Origin: JACVRW01 sp963751105
GTDB taxonomy: Bacteria > Actinomycetota > Thermoleophilia > Solirubrobacterales > Thermoleophilaceae
Direction of reading: 5' to 3'
Length of the DNA: 64,000 nt
NCBI GenBank assembly: GCA_963751105.1
Contig: CAVVTG010000002.1
Location: forward strand, 2,418,001 to 2,482,000
Shown piece after piece: positions 48,254-56,963 of the stretch; position 1 is the first letter of the stretch, and every line of letters starts with the position of its first letter. The notes beneath the pieces were generated by a model. The model saw only the letters and a list, made by a program, of their open reading frames with translations, made no database searches and had not been told where the DNA came from. Made by a program: the position numbers and the translations under genes.

Positions 48254-48697
48254 TCAGTGAGCCGGTGGCTCCCAGCCCTCGAGGACGGGAGCGCGCCAGT
48301 CGGCGCCCACGGTCTTCGAGTTCTCCACCCAGGGCCCCAGCTCGGGCTGGGGGAACTTGCAGTGGATCTCCTTGAGGCGGATGCCGTAGGAGTTGCCCGA
48401 CTGCAGGTGGGCCATCAGCACCTTGCGCGCGATCTCGTTCTCGCGCCCCTCGGGGATCGGGAAGTGGATCTTCAGAAATGAGTTCGAGTAACGGTCGAAG
48501 ACGGCGGGCATGCCCTCCTCCTCGAGCAGCTCGATGTCCTCGAGCCAGTTGATGTCCTGGCCCGGGGTGGACGCCATGAGGTCGATGTCCTCCACCTCGC
48601 CGATGTCCTCCTGGTAGGGGAAGCGCCGGCCCGAGAGGAACTCCGAGTCGATCGACTGGATCTTCTCGGGCTCTCCCCTCTCCTCGAAGCCGGTCAT
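48254..48697 (-). CDS. Uncharacterised 147-residue protein in the set 2 amine operon
   Basis: A soluble, acidic protein: the N-terminal half (RGEPEKIQSIDSEFLSGRRF, then YQEDIGEVEDIDLM) is rich in Asp and Glu, the C-terminal half has FDRYSNSFLKIHFPIPEGRENEIARKVLMAHLQSGNSYGIRLKEIHCKF. No membrane helix, signal peptide or catalytic motif is evident. Its ATG overlaps the FMN-subunit stop by 4 bp and the FAD oxidoreductase starts one base after its stop, so it is tightly built into the operon. It may be a small subunit or adaptor. No family recognised. Confidence 0.65.
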   Translation of the reverse strand: MTGFEERGEPEKIQSIDSEFLSGRRFPYQEDIGEVEDIDLMASTPGQDINWLEDIELLEEEGMPAVFDRYSNSFLKIHFPIPEGRENEIARKVLMAHLQSGNSYGIRLKEIHCKFPQPELGPWVENSKTVGADWRAPVLEGWEPPAH

Positions 48698-50124
48698 CGG
48701 GCCTCCTCGCGCACCGCGGGCAGCTCGTCGACCGGGTTTTCCAGGTAGCGGTCGAGCATCGTCTTGATCTCCTCGAGCGCGCGGCTCTCGGATACCCCGG
48801 GCACGTAGTCGGTGCCGGCCAGCGGCACGCGGGCCATCGCGGCGGCCTCAGTGGTCAGGGCCGCCAGATCCTCCGGCTCGAGGCTGTGGATGTTGGTCTT
48901 GCCGCAGGCCCGCGCCAGCATCTGCACCTCGAGCGTGAGCGTGTGCAGGAAGTTGTAGACCCGGCCGGCCGCCTCCTCCACGTTCAGCCGCTTGCGCAGC
49001 TCCGGGTCCTGGGTGGTGATGCCCACCGGGCAGCGACCGGTGTGGCAGTGGTAGCACTGGCCCGCCGGCACGCCGATGGTGCCCTCGTAGTCGGTGACGC
49101 CCGGGATCTCCTTGTTGCAGTTGAGCGCCATCAGGGACGAGTGGCCGATGGCCACGGCCTTGGCCCCCAGGGCCAGGCACTTGGCGATGTCGCCGCCGTT
49201 GCGGATGCCGCCGGCCACCACCAGGTCGATCTCGTCGGCCAGGCCCACGTCCTCGAGCGCCCGGCGTGCCTCGGGGATCGCCGCCATCAGCGGGATGCCC
49301 GTCTCCTCGGAGGCCACGTGTGGCCCCGCGCCCGTGCCGCCCTCGGCGCCGTCCAGGTAGATGATGTCCGGTCCGCACTTGGCCGCCATGCGCACGTCGT
49401 CGTATACCCGCGCGGCGCCGAGCTTGAGCTGGATCGGGATCTCGTAGTTGGTGGCCTCGCGCGTCTCCTGGACCTTCAGCGACAGGTCGTCGGGGCCGAG
49501 CCAGTCGGGGTGGCGCGCGGGCGAGCGCTGGTCGATCCCGGCCGGCAGCGAGCGCATCTCGGCCACCTGCTCGGTGACCTTCTGGCCCATCAGGTGGCCG
49601 CCCAGGCCGACCTTGCAGCCCTGCCCGATGAAGAACTCCACGGCGTCGGCCAGCATCAGGTGGTGCGGGTTGAACCCGTACCGGCTCTGGATGATCTGGT
49701 AGTACCACTTGGTGGAGAGGTCGCGCTCGGGCGGGATCATGCCGCCCTCGCCGGAGCAGGTGGCCGTGCCGGCCATGGAGGCGCCCTTGGCCAGCGCCAT
49801 CTTGGCCTCGATCGACAGCGCGCCGAAGCTCATGCCCGTGATGTAGACGGGGATGTCGAGCTCGATCGGCTTCTTGGCGAAGCGTGCGCCCAGGATCGTC
49901 TTGGTCTCGCACTTCTCGCGGTAGCCCTCGATCACGAAGCGCGTGAGCGTGCCGGGAAGGAAGATCAGCTCGTCCCAGTGCGGGATCTTCTTGAACATCG
50001 AAAAGCCGCGCATCCGGTAGCGCCCGAGCTCGGCCTTCATGTGGATGTCGTCGATGACCTCCGGGGTGAAGATCTTGCTGCGGCCAAGGATCGTCTTCTG
50101 GGAGGGTGCGTTCTCGTCTGCCAT
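48694..50124 (-). CDS. FMN-binding glutamate-synthase-like subunit, set 2, with 3Fe-4S cysteines
   Basis: A 476-residue paralogue of the set 1 FMN subunit: VYITGMSFGALSIEAKMALAKGASMAGT, FFIGQGCKVGLGGHLMGQKV, RSPARHPDWLGPDDLSLKV, LKLGAARVYDDVRMAAKCGPDIIYLDGAEGGTGAGP and VVAGGIRNGGDIAKCLALGAKAVAIG. Unlike set 1 it keeps C-x2-C-x4-C (Cys357, Cys360, Cys365) in CYHCHTGRCPVGITTQD, the 3Fe-4S ligand pattern of glutamate synthase. It could therefore take electrons from a donor. Start ATG 50124, just after the GXGXG gene. Glutamate synthase proper and an amine-specific variant are both possible. Confidence 0.87.
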   Translation of the reverse strand: MADENAPSQKTILGRSKIFTPEVIDDIHMKAELGRYRMRGFSMFKKIPHWDELIFLPGTLTRFVIEGYREKCETKTILGARFAKKPIELDIPVYITGMSFGALSIEAKMALAKGASMAGTATCSGEGGMIPPERDLSTKWYYQIIQSRYGFNPHHLMLADAVEFFIGQGCKVGLGGHLMGQKVTEQVAEMRSLPAGIDQRSPARHPDWLGPDDLSLKVQETREATNYEIPIQLKLGAARVYDDVRMAAKCGPDIIYLDGAEGGTGAGPHVASEETGIPLMAAIPEARRALEDVGLADEIDLVVAGGIRNGGDIAKCLALGAKAVAIGHSSLMALNCNKEIPGVTDYEGTIGVPAGQCYHCHTGRCPVGITTQDPELRKRLNVEEAAGRVYNFLHTLTLEVQMLARACGKTNIHSLEPEDLAALTTEAAAMARVPLAGTDYVPGVSESRALEEIKTMLDRYLENPVDELPAVREEAR

Positions 50125-50141
50125 GCGGTCGGTCTCCGGCC

Positions 50142-50933
50142 TCAGAGGACGAGCTTGCGCTCGCTCGGCTCGAGGCTGTCGTAGTTGTAGAGCTTCTTCC
50201 CACATACGAACTTGGTGAGCTCAGGGGGTGAACCAAGGCCGTAGATCGAGAACTTGCGCTCGACCAGCTCGGCGTCGGCGTCGGTCCATTCGCCCTCCAC
50301 GCAGTCGACGCCGAGCGAGGCCACCTTGCCCGCCACGTAGAGCGTGCCGTCGTACATCGAGTCGCCGAGGCCGTGACCCACGTCGCCGAGGATGATCTGG
50401 CGCCCGCGCTGCATCATGAAGCCGGTCATCGACCCGGCGCTGCCCATCACGATGATGGTGCCGCCCTTCTGGTCGATCCCGGTGCGGGCGCCCGTACGCC
50501 CCTTGATCACCAGGTCGCCGCCGCGCAGCGCCGCTCCGGCCAGCGAGCCGGAGTTGCTCTCGATCACGACCGTGCCGGACATCATGTTCTCGGCCACCGA
50601 CCAGCCCACGCGGCCGTTGACCTGCACCTCGCCGCCGTCGAGCAGGCCGAGGCCGAAGTAGCCCAGGCTGCCGTCGAAGGTGATGCGGCAGCGGGTGAGG
50701 ATGCCGACGCCGAGCGAGTGCCGCGAGCTGGGGTTGAGGACGGTCACGTCCCTGACGCCCTCCTCGTAGAGCAGCCAGCGCAGCTCGGCGTTGATCTTGC
50801 GGGTGGACAGGTCGCGGGCGTCGAACTGCGCGGTGTGGCCGTCGATCTCGGAGATCTTCGGGGTCGACCCGTCGAGCTCGACGAGCCCCCGCGCGTCGTA
50901 GGTGGCGGCGCCCGCCTGCTCTACCTGCTCCAC
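50142..50933 (-). CDS. GXGXG-motif subunit, set 2
   Basis: A 263-residue beta-helix protein: VLNPSSRHSLGVGILTRCRITFDGSLGYFGLGLLDGGEVQVNGRVGWSVAENMMSGTVVIESNSGSLAGAALRGGDLVIKGRTGARTGIDQKGGTIIVMGSAGSMTGFMMQRG, repeating G-x-G-x-G units as in the C-terminal domain of GltB. It overlaps the GATase gene by 13 bp and would join the GATase and FMN subunits. Its N-terminus is about 30 residues longer than the set 1 protein. Assigned by domain and position; activity as for the other set 2 subunits. Confidence 0.85.
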   Translation of the reverse strand: MEQVEQAGAATYDARGLVELDGSTPKISEIDGHTAQFDARDLSTRKINAELRWLLYEEGVRDVTVLNPSSRHSLGVGILTRCRITFDGSLGYFGLGLLDGGEVQVNGRVGWSVAENMMSGTVVIESNSGSLAGAALRGGDLVIKGRTGARTGIDQKGGTIIVMGSAGSMTGFMMQRGRQIILGDVGHGLGDSMYDGTLYVAGKVASLGVDCVEGEWTDADAELVERKFSIYGLGSPPELTKFVCGKKLYNYDSLEPSERKLVL

Positions 50934-51856
50934 ACGAGCACCTCCCCCTCGTACGGGTCGTAGGTCTCGATCTCGCGATCGACCACCTTGCGGATGGCGA
51001 TCTCCTCGGAGGCCAGGGCCACGATGTCGTCCGACTCGTAGAGCACGAGCGGCTTGGCGCCGAGCTCGTCCTTGGCCACCCCGAGGGCGTCATCGGTCAC
51101 GCAGATGTAGGTGAAGGCCCCGTCGAGCTCGCTCAGGCTGAGCCGCATCGCGTCCTCGAGCGAATCGCCCTGGGCCATCCGCTCCGCCAGGTAGACGGCG
51201 ATGATCTCGGAGTCGCACTCGGACTGGAAGCGGTGGCCCGCGCGCTCCAGGCGCCGGCGCCACATGTGGTAGTTGGTGAGCTGCCCGTTGTGGACGACCG
51301 CCACGTCCGGGAACGGATAGGCCCAGTAGGGATGGGCGTTGGCGATGTCCACGTCGGACTCGGTGGCCATGCGCGCATGGCCGATCGCGTGGGTGCCGAC
51401 GAAATCGCCGAGCTCATAGTCGGCGGCCACCGTCTCGGCGTCGCCGAGGTCCTTGATGATCTCGAGGGTGTGGCCCAGCGAGAGCACCTCCGTGTGGCGC
51501 ACGTCCTCCACGTAGTCGGCCAGCTCCTTCAGGTCACCGTCGAAGTCGAACGTGACCGTCATGGCGTGGTCCGAGGTGGAACGCACGTCCTCCACCTGTG
51601 CGCCCATCGAGCGCATGCGGGACTCGACCTCGGAGCGCTGGCGGCGCAGCCGGCCGTCGAGCTCGAAGTCCGCGTGCCCGTTGGCCTCGGCCAGCTTGAC
51701 GTGGACGACGTAGTTGGTGGCCGCCGGGCGATAGAGCGCGTACCCGGTGGAGTCGGGGCCGCGATGCTTCATGGCCTGGAGCATCGCGGTCATGTCCGCG
51801 CCGACCCGGTGCTCACCGCCTCCGTCGCGGTAGATGATCCCTGCGATTCCGCACAT
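50921..51856 (-). CDS. Class II glutamine amidotransferase subunit, set 2
   Basis: A 311-residue Ntn amidotransferase starting MCGIAGIIYRDGGGEHRVGADM, so Cys2 is the N-terminal nucleophile. AIGHARMATESDVDIANAHPYWAYPFPDVAVVHNGQLTNYHMWRRRLE, RFQSECDSEIIAVYLAERM and ELDGAFTYICVTDDALGVAKD match PurF/GltB GATase segments. ATG 51856 lies 17 bp after the stop of the GS gene. Paralogous to the set 1 protein but clearly diverged, indicating an old duplication or separate acquisition. Confidence 0.87.
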   Translation of the reverse strand: MCGIAGIIYRDGGGEHRVGADMTAMLQAMKHRGPDSTGYALYRPAATNYVVHVKLAEANGHADFELDGRLRRQRSEVESRMRSMGAQVEDVRSTSDHAMTVTFDFDGDLKELADYVEDVRHTEVLSLGHTLEIIKDLGDAETVAADYELGDFVGTHAIGHARMATESDVDIANAHPYWAYPFPDVAVVHNGQLTNYHMWRRRLERAGHRFQSECDSEIIAVYLAERMAQGDSLEDAMRLSLSELDGAFTYICVTDDALGVAKDELGAKPLVLYESDDIVALASEEIAIRKVVDREIETYDPYEGEVLVWSR

Positions 51857-51873
51857 GGCCGCTCCTCCGCCCG

Positions 51874-53343
51874 CTAGGGCAGGACCTCCAGGTACTCCTC
51901 GCGCTCCCAGTCGGTCACGGCCGCGAGGTAGCGCTCCCATTCGTCGCGCTTGTAGTGCTCGAACACCTTGTACAGGCGGCCGGGCATCGCGCTCTTGATC
52001 ACCTCGTCCTTGGCCAGCTCGTCGAGCGCCGCGCCCAGCGAGTCCGGCACCTTCTCGATCTCCGCGCCCTCCTTGAGCAGGTCGTAGGTGTTACCCGTCT
52101 GCGGCGGGCCCGGATCGATCTCGTTGCGAATGCCGTCGAGGCCGGCCCGCAGCAGTGCGGCGACGGTCAGGTACGGGTTGCAGGAGGCGTCCACGCCGCG
52201 GTACTCGAAGCGCCCGCCCGAGGCCACCCGCACCGTGGTGGTGCGGTTCTGCCAGCCCCAGTTCTTGTAGATCGGCGCCCAGAAACCGGTGTCCCACATC
52301 CTGCAGTAGGAGTTGACCGTGGGGTTGCCCACGCACATGAGCGCGTGGAAGTGCTCGAGCAGGCCGCCGAGGAAGTGCTGCGCCGTCTGCGACAGCTGCG
52401 CCGGCCCGTCCGGGTCGTGGAAGACGTTCTTGCCGTCCCCGTCGATGAGCGTGAAGTGGTGGTGGTGGCCGTTGGCCGAGACGCCCGTGAAGGGCTTGGG
52501 CATGAACGTGCCGAGCAGGCCGTGCTTGCGCCCCACGGCCGCGATGATCTGCCGGTAGGTGGTGATGTTGTCCGCCGTGCGCACCGGCCGGTCGAAGCGG
52601 AAGTTGAGCTCGAGCTGGCCGGGCGCGTCCTCGTGGTCGCCGTAGCTCATGTCGAGCCCGAGCTTCTGCCCGTAGTCGATCACGTCCATCAGCACCGGAC
52701 GAAGCTCTTCGAACTGATGGATGTGGTAGCAGTAGGGCTTGGTCACGCCCTCCGGCTCCTGGCCGTCCTCGGGGCGCTTGAGCCACATCATCTCCGGCTC
52801 GATGCCGATAAGGAAGCTCAGGCCCAGCTCGTCCTCGAACTCCTTGACGATGTGCTTCAGGTTCTGCCGGCAGTCGGCGTCGAGCAGGTCCCCCGTCTCC
52901 GTGTCGTAGCAGTCGCAGTACACGCGCGCCACGCGGTTGTCCCAGGGCAGGACGGCGAAGGTGTCGAGGTCGGCGACGGCGGCGAGCTCGGACTCGTGCG
53001 GGTCGAAGCCGATGTAGTTGCCCAAGCGGTCGACGAACAGGTTGGCGGTGGCGCCGTAGACGAGCTGGTAGCCCTTCTCGGCCACCTGCGGGAAGAAGTC
53101 GGCCACCACGCCCTTGCCCATCACGCGGCCGGTGACGGACACCTGCTGGAAGAAGACGTACTTGATGCCCTCGCGCTCGATGCGGCCGGCGATCTCCTGG
53201 ATCCGCTCGCGCCGTCCCGGCTGATTGCGTGCCTCCTCGAGCGTGGCGGGAGGCACCGACGTGCGGGGCGTCTTGAGGACCGTCTCCACGGTGCCTCCGA
53301 ACGTCGCTGGGGCGGCGCCGTCAACGGTGACGCTGTCGCTCAT
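51874..53343 (-). CDS. Glutamine synthetase-family ligase, set 2
   Basis: A 489-residue GS-fold enzyme, longer and less like GlnT than the set 1 protein. FFQQVSVTGRVMGKGVVADFF forms the N-terminal beta-grasp, metal ligands lie in LIGIEPEMMWLKRP and YGDHEDAPGQLELNFRFDR, the ATP/ammonia region is FMPKPFTGVSANGHHHHFTL, and GWQNRTTTVRVASGGRFEYRGVDASCNPYL closes the site. Preceded by CTGAGGAGAGTGC just before the ATG. First gene of an operon GS-GATase-GXGXG-FMN-orf-FAD oxidoreductase. I infer that it makes a gamma-glutamyl amide of an amine; plain glutamine synthesis is possible. Confidence 0.83.
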   Translation of the reverse strand: MSDSVTVDGAAPATFGGTVETVLKTPRTSVPPATLEEARNQPGRRERIQEIAGRIEREGIKYVFFQQVSVTGRVMGKGVVADFFPQVAEKGYQLVYGATANLFVDRLGNYIGFDPHESELAAVADLDTFAVLPWDNRVARVYCDCYDTETGDLLDADCRQNLKHIVKEFEDELGLSFLIGIEPEMMWLKRPEDGQEPEGVTKPYCYHIHQFEELRPVLMDVIDYGQKLGLDMSYGDHEDAPGQLELNFRFDRPVRTADNITTYRQIIAAVGRKHGLLGTFMPKPFTGVSANGHHHHFTLIDGDGKNVFHDPDGPAQLSQTAQHFLGGLLEHFHALMCVGNPTVNSYCRMWDTGFWAPIYKNWGWQNRTTTVRVASGGRFEYRGVDASCNPYLTVAALLRAGLDGIRNEIDPGPPQTGNTYDLLKEGAEIEKVPDSLGAALDELAKDEVIKSAMPGRLYKVFEHYKRDEWERYLAAVTDWEREEYLEVLP

Positions 53344-53400
53344 GCACTCTCCTCAGGAGTTGACCAAGGTGGCCGGGCCAGAGCACCCGGCGCGTGGGCG

Positions 53401-53429
53401 AATATATCCACTTTGAGCAAATTTGTACA
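53401..53429 (-). promoter_or_regulatory. Promoter and GTAC-type half operator of the set 2 amine operon
   Basis: On the minus strand TGTACA (53429-53424), spacer 17 nt, TATATT (53406-53401) with an extended TGG before it. The -35 box overlaps GTACAAATTTGCTC (53428-53415), one perfect and one degenerate arm of the dyad type found at 44323 and 44943. It lies 58-86 bp before the GS start. The rest of the 109-bp gap shows nothing else. Confidence 0.5.
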
Positions 53430-53452
53430 GTCGAGCCCGCCGTGCACTGCGG

Positions 53453-56029
53453 TCATGCGCTTACGGCGATCCCGAGCTCGGCGGCACGCTGTTCGACGTC
53501 GCGCCGGCTGTCGACTTCGAGCTTCATCAGCACCGCGGCAACATGGTGCTCGGCGGTCCGCGGCGAGACCACGAGGCGCTCCGCGATCTGCGTGTTGGTG
53601 AGACCCTCCACCAGCAGCTCCACCACCTCCAGCTGGCGGGCGGTCAGTCCCGCCGGGTTGGCCCGCGTCGCCGGGCGCGGCCCCTGGGGGATCGGTAGGC
53701 CGTGCTCGCGCAGGCGTTCGGTGGCACGACGCGCCAGCGGCCCCGCCCCGAGCGTGCGCGCGATCTCGAGCGCCTCGGCCAGAGAGGCCTGTTCCTCCGT
53801 CAGCGACAGCATCAACGCGCGGTCGTAGGTCCAGCCGAGCTCGCCGAAGCGATCGGCCGCCGTGTGCCAGTCGCGGCACCTCATGGCGGCGTAGGGCCCG
53901 GAGCCGGGGTCGTCGGTCTCGGACTCGACGCCTGCGACGGCGGCCCAGCCGGCGAGCCGCTCGCTGAACCGGCCCGCGAGCCGTCCATGCGGACGAGTCA
54001 GCTCGGCCAGCTGCTCGAAGCGCTCGATGGGCATGCGCGCTCCGTCGGTGAGGGCCCGTTCGGTCATCAGCTCGACCACCGGGACGAGGCGCTGCAGCTC
54101 GCCGGCGCGCTCGGCGTGAGCCGCGAGATCGGTCAGACGGGCGGGGGCGTCCTGGTCTCCGCGGCGGACGGCGAGCTCCGTCAGGACGGTCTTGGCCAGG
54201 AGCTGGACCACGGTGATGCCGCGCTCGAGCTCGCCCCGCGTGATGCGCTCCGCCTCGTCCCACTCTCCCGCGCGCATGCGCATCCACGCGAGCCCCGTGC
54301 TGACGTAGGAGACGTACGCGTGGACCTCGTGCTGCTCCGCGTAGGCGAGCGCTCGGCGAGCGTGGCGCACCGCCTCGCGCGGCCGGGCCCAGGTCATCAG
54401 CACGTAACCCAGGTTGCCGAGGGCGCGCGTGGCGTCCTCGCGCTCACCGATGGCGTCGGCGATCTCATGCGCGTCGAGCAACGCGCGGGTTTCGCGATGG
54501 TCGCGCTGCAGGGCGGCGCAGCCGATGTTCACGAGCGCATGCGCTCTGGTGCTCTCGTCGCCCAGGCGGGTCGCGAGCCTGAGCGCCCGCTCCCCCCAGT
54601 CTCGAGCCGCGCTCGCGTCGTCCTCGAGCATCGCGAGTTGCGACACGCCGCTGTAGGCGCGCGCGAGCTCGATCGCATCGCCCAGCGGCTCGAGGATCTC
54701 GACCGCCTCGCGCGCTCTGGCTCGGGCGGGCTCTCCGTCGCCCGCGAACCAGTGGAGCCTCGACAGCACCCGGGTGCAGCGCCCGAGAGCCGCCCGGTCG
54801 CTCAGACCGGCATGGATCGTCATCGCGCGCTCGATCGCGCGGAAGGCGGCGTCGAGCTGTCCCGCGATATACGCCACCGTGGCCAGCTCCTCGAGCGCCT
54901 GAGCCCGTTCGGCCTCCGGCAGCCGCTCGAAGAAGTCGGCGGCGCGCCGGTAGTGGGAGTGCGCCTCGCGGTTCGATTCGAGCGCAGCCGCCCGGCGCGC
55001 CGCCACCAGCGCGTACTCGGCCACCACCTCCTGCGCTCCCGCGGCCTCGGCGTGATGCACGATCTCAGCCGGGTCGGCGCCCTCGGCGAGCAGCGCCTTC
55101 AGCACCTCGGCGTGCAGCGCCCGTCGCCGGGCGATGGGAAGGCTCGACCTGACGACGTTGCGGGCCAGCTCGTGCCGGAAATGCACGTGTGCCGGCTCCA
55201 CCTCGAGCAGGTGATGGCGCTCCGGCTCCTCGGCGGCCGCGACCCAGTTTGGGAGGGCCGCATCGAGGACGGTCGTCCCGACTCGGTTCGGCACGACCGA
55301 GACGAGCTCCACGAGCCCCCGAGCGTCGTCGTCGAGGCGGGAGAGACGACCCAGAACCGAGTTGGCGACGGACGCCGGTGGTTCGGCCTCACCCCGTGCG
55401 GCCAGCAGCTCGGTGAGGTAGAACGGGTTCCCTCCGGTGGAGGCGTACAGCTCCTCCGCCCCTTCACCCGCAACCGACAGGACGGCTTCGCGCGAGAGTG
55501 GCTCGAGTTCGACGACGCTCAGGTCGCCGGCCGGGATGGCGCCGAGGGCCACTCGCAGCGGATGGCCGGGGGGCGCCTCGCCGCCGCGCATCGTCAGCAC
55601 GAGCAGGGCCGGAACTCCGCCGATCCGGCGCCCGACGAGGGTGACGGTGTCGAGTGTGGCGTCGTCTGCCCAGTGGACGTCCTCCAGTACCAGCGCCACC
55701 GGCCGGGGCGGCCCTTCGAGCTCCGCGATCAGGAGCTCCTGGACGTCGTGCGCCGGAGCGCCCCGCCGGAGCGCCTCGCCGAGCTCCGGACCGGCGCTCG
55801 CCGCCACGTCCCGCAGCGGACCCAGGGGCCGCGGGATCGAAAGGTCATCGCAGGTGCCGAGCAGCACCTTCGCCTCCTCGCTCAGGTCTTCGAGGAAGCG
55901 CCTTACGAGCGCCGTCTTGCCGACGCCGGGTTCTCCGCTGACGCAGACGACGCGGCCGCGGCCCCCCGCGGCCGCGTCGTAGGCCTCGTGCAGCTTCGCC
56001 AGCGCGGTGTCTCGCTCGAGCAGCTCCAC
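53453..56029 (-). CDS. Large ATP-binding LuxR-family regulator (LAL type)
   Basis: An 858-residue regulator. Residues 1-250 form an AAA/STAND ATPase: ELLERDTALAKLHEAYDAA, Walker A SGEPGVGKTALVRRF, Walker B VALVLEDVHWADDATLD. A long helical TPR-like middle follows (repeats such as ARDWGERALRLATRLGDESTRAHALVNIG), and the C-terminal 65 residues are a LuxR helix-turn-helix: LTARQLEVVELLVEGLTNTQIAERLVVSPRTAEHHVAAVLMKLEV. It ends 109 bp before the set 2 operon on the same strand and follows a methyltransferase. A regulator of the amine genes is plausible but unproven. Confidence 0.9.
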   Translation of the reverse strand: MELLERDTALAKLHEAYDAAAGGRGRVVCVSGEPGVGKTALVRRFLEDLSEEAKVLLGTCDDLSIPRPLGPLRDVAASAGPELGEALRRGAPAHDVQELLIAELEGPPRPVALVLEDVHWADDATLDTVTLVGRRIGGVPALLVLTMRGGEAPPGHPLRVALGAIPAGDLSVVELEPLSREAVLSVAGEGAEELYASTGGNPFYLTELLAARGEAEPPASVANSVLGRLSRLDDDARGLVELVSVVPNRVGTTVLDAALPNWVAAAEEPERHHLLEVEPAHVHFRHELARNVVRSSLPIARRRALHAEVLKALLAEGADPAEIVHHAEAAGAQEVVAEYALVAARRAAALESNREAHSHYRRAADFFERLPEAERAQALEELATVAYIAGQLDAAFRAIERAMTIHAGLSDRAALGRCTRVLSRLHWFAGDGEPARARAREAVEILEPLGDAIELARAYSGVSQLAMLEDDASAARDWGERALRLATRLGDESTRAHALVNIGCAALQRDHRETRALLDAHEIADAIGEREDATRALGNLGYVLMTWARPREAVRHARRALAYAEQHEVHAYVSYVSTGLAWMRMRAGEWDEAERITRGELERGITVVQLLAKTVLTELAVRRGDQDAPARLTDLAAHAERAGELQRLVPVVELMTERALTDGARMPIERFEQLAELTRPHGRLAGRFSERLAGWAAVAGVESETDDPGSGPYAAMRCRDWHTAADRFGELGWTYDRALMLSLTEEQASLAEALEIARTLGAGPLARRATERLREHGLPIPQGPRPATRANPAGLTARQLEVVELLVEGLTNTQIAERLVVSPRTAEHHVAAVLMKLEVDSRRDVEQRAAELGIAVSA

Positions 56030-56076
56030 GCCGACAAGGTAGACGCGGTCGCCGCTTCGCGGCCCGAGCGAGTGGG

Positions 56077-56892
56077 TCAGACGGCCGTGCGAGCAGTCAC
56101 CACGAGGTACTCCGCGTGAAGCAGCAGGCTGCCGTCCGTGGCCTCATTGCGGCGCTCCGCCATCTCCACGAGCTCCGCGCGGCACTCGTCCCACGTCCCC
56201 TCCGCGGTCAGCCGCTCGCGCGCCTTCACGGTCGGGCCGTACTGAGTCTCGAAGAACGAGATGAGGGCGTCCGGCGAGTCGAAGCGCCAGGGGTTGTGGC
56301 CGCGGGTGAACTCGAGCTCGACGCCCGACTCCGCGAACAGCTTGGTCACGTGCGACTCGCTGCCCCACAGCGGAGGTGAGGACGCATAGGCCGGCGGCGC
56401 GGGCAGGTAGCGGCTCATGATCTTGAACAGCTCGCCGATCTGGCTCTCGGGGGTCCAGTTCACCAGGCCGATCGTCCCCCCGGGCCGGCAGACGCGGACC
56501 AGCTCGCGCGCCGCCACCTCGTGGCGGGGAGCGAACTGGACGCCGAAGACCGACAGCACCACGTCGAAGCGCTGGTCGTCGAACGGGAGCTGCTCGGCGT
56601 CGCCCTCGATCCAGTCGACGGTCACGCCCTTCTCGGCCGCGCGGCGGCGGGCGGTCGTGAACAGCTCCGGAGTCAGATCGAGCCCCACGACCTGCGCCCC
56701 GGCCTCGGCCGCCCGGATGGCCACGTTGCCGGTGCCCGCTGCGACGTCGAGCACCTCCTGCGCCGGCTTCACCTCGACGCGCGAGAGAAGATCGCGCGGA
56801 GGCGAGTCGTCGATCAGCTCGGCCACGGCGCCGTAGTCGCCCGCCGCCCAGGTTGCCCGGTGTACACGCTTGAGGTCTGCGATATCGATCAT
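56077..56892 (-). CDS. Class I SAM-dependent methyltransferase
   Basis: A 271-residue methyltransferase. Motif I is VLDVAAGTGNVAIRAAEAGAQVVGLDLT, motif II VDWIEGDAEQLPFDDQRFDVVLSVFGVQF, and the post-motif region is ELVRVCRPGGTIGLVNWTP, close to the UbiE/COQ5-like group. I chose ATG 56892 (MIDIADLKRVHRATWAAGDY) since the preceding 12 residues lack conservation signs. Small molecule substrate unknown. It lies 71 bp after gntR and 47 bp before the LuxR gene. Confidence 0.85.
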   Translation of the reverse strand: MIDIADLKRVHRATWAAGDYGAVAELIDDSPPRDLLSRVEVKPAQEVLDVAAGTGNVAIRAAEAGAQVVGLDLTPELFTTARRRAAEKGVTVDWIEGDAEQLPFDDQRFDVVLSVFGVQFAPRHEVAARELVRVCRPGGTIGLVNWTPESQIGELFKIMSRYLPAPPAYASSPPLWGSESHVTKLFAESGVELEFTRGHNPWRFDSPDALISFFETQYGPTVKARERLTAEGTWDECRAELVEMAERRNEATDGSLLLHAEYLVVTARTAV

Positions 56893-56963
56893 GGGCGCCA
56901 CGCTAAGGGAGCTCGGCGCGCGCGCCATCGGTGGCGCCCACCTAACTTCGGCGAGTCGCCTAC

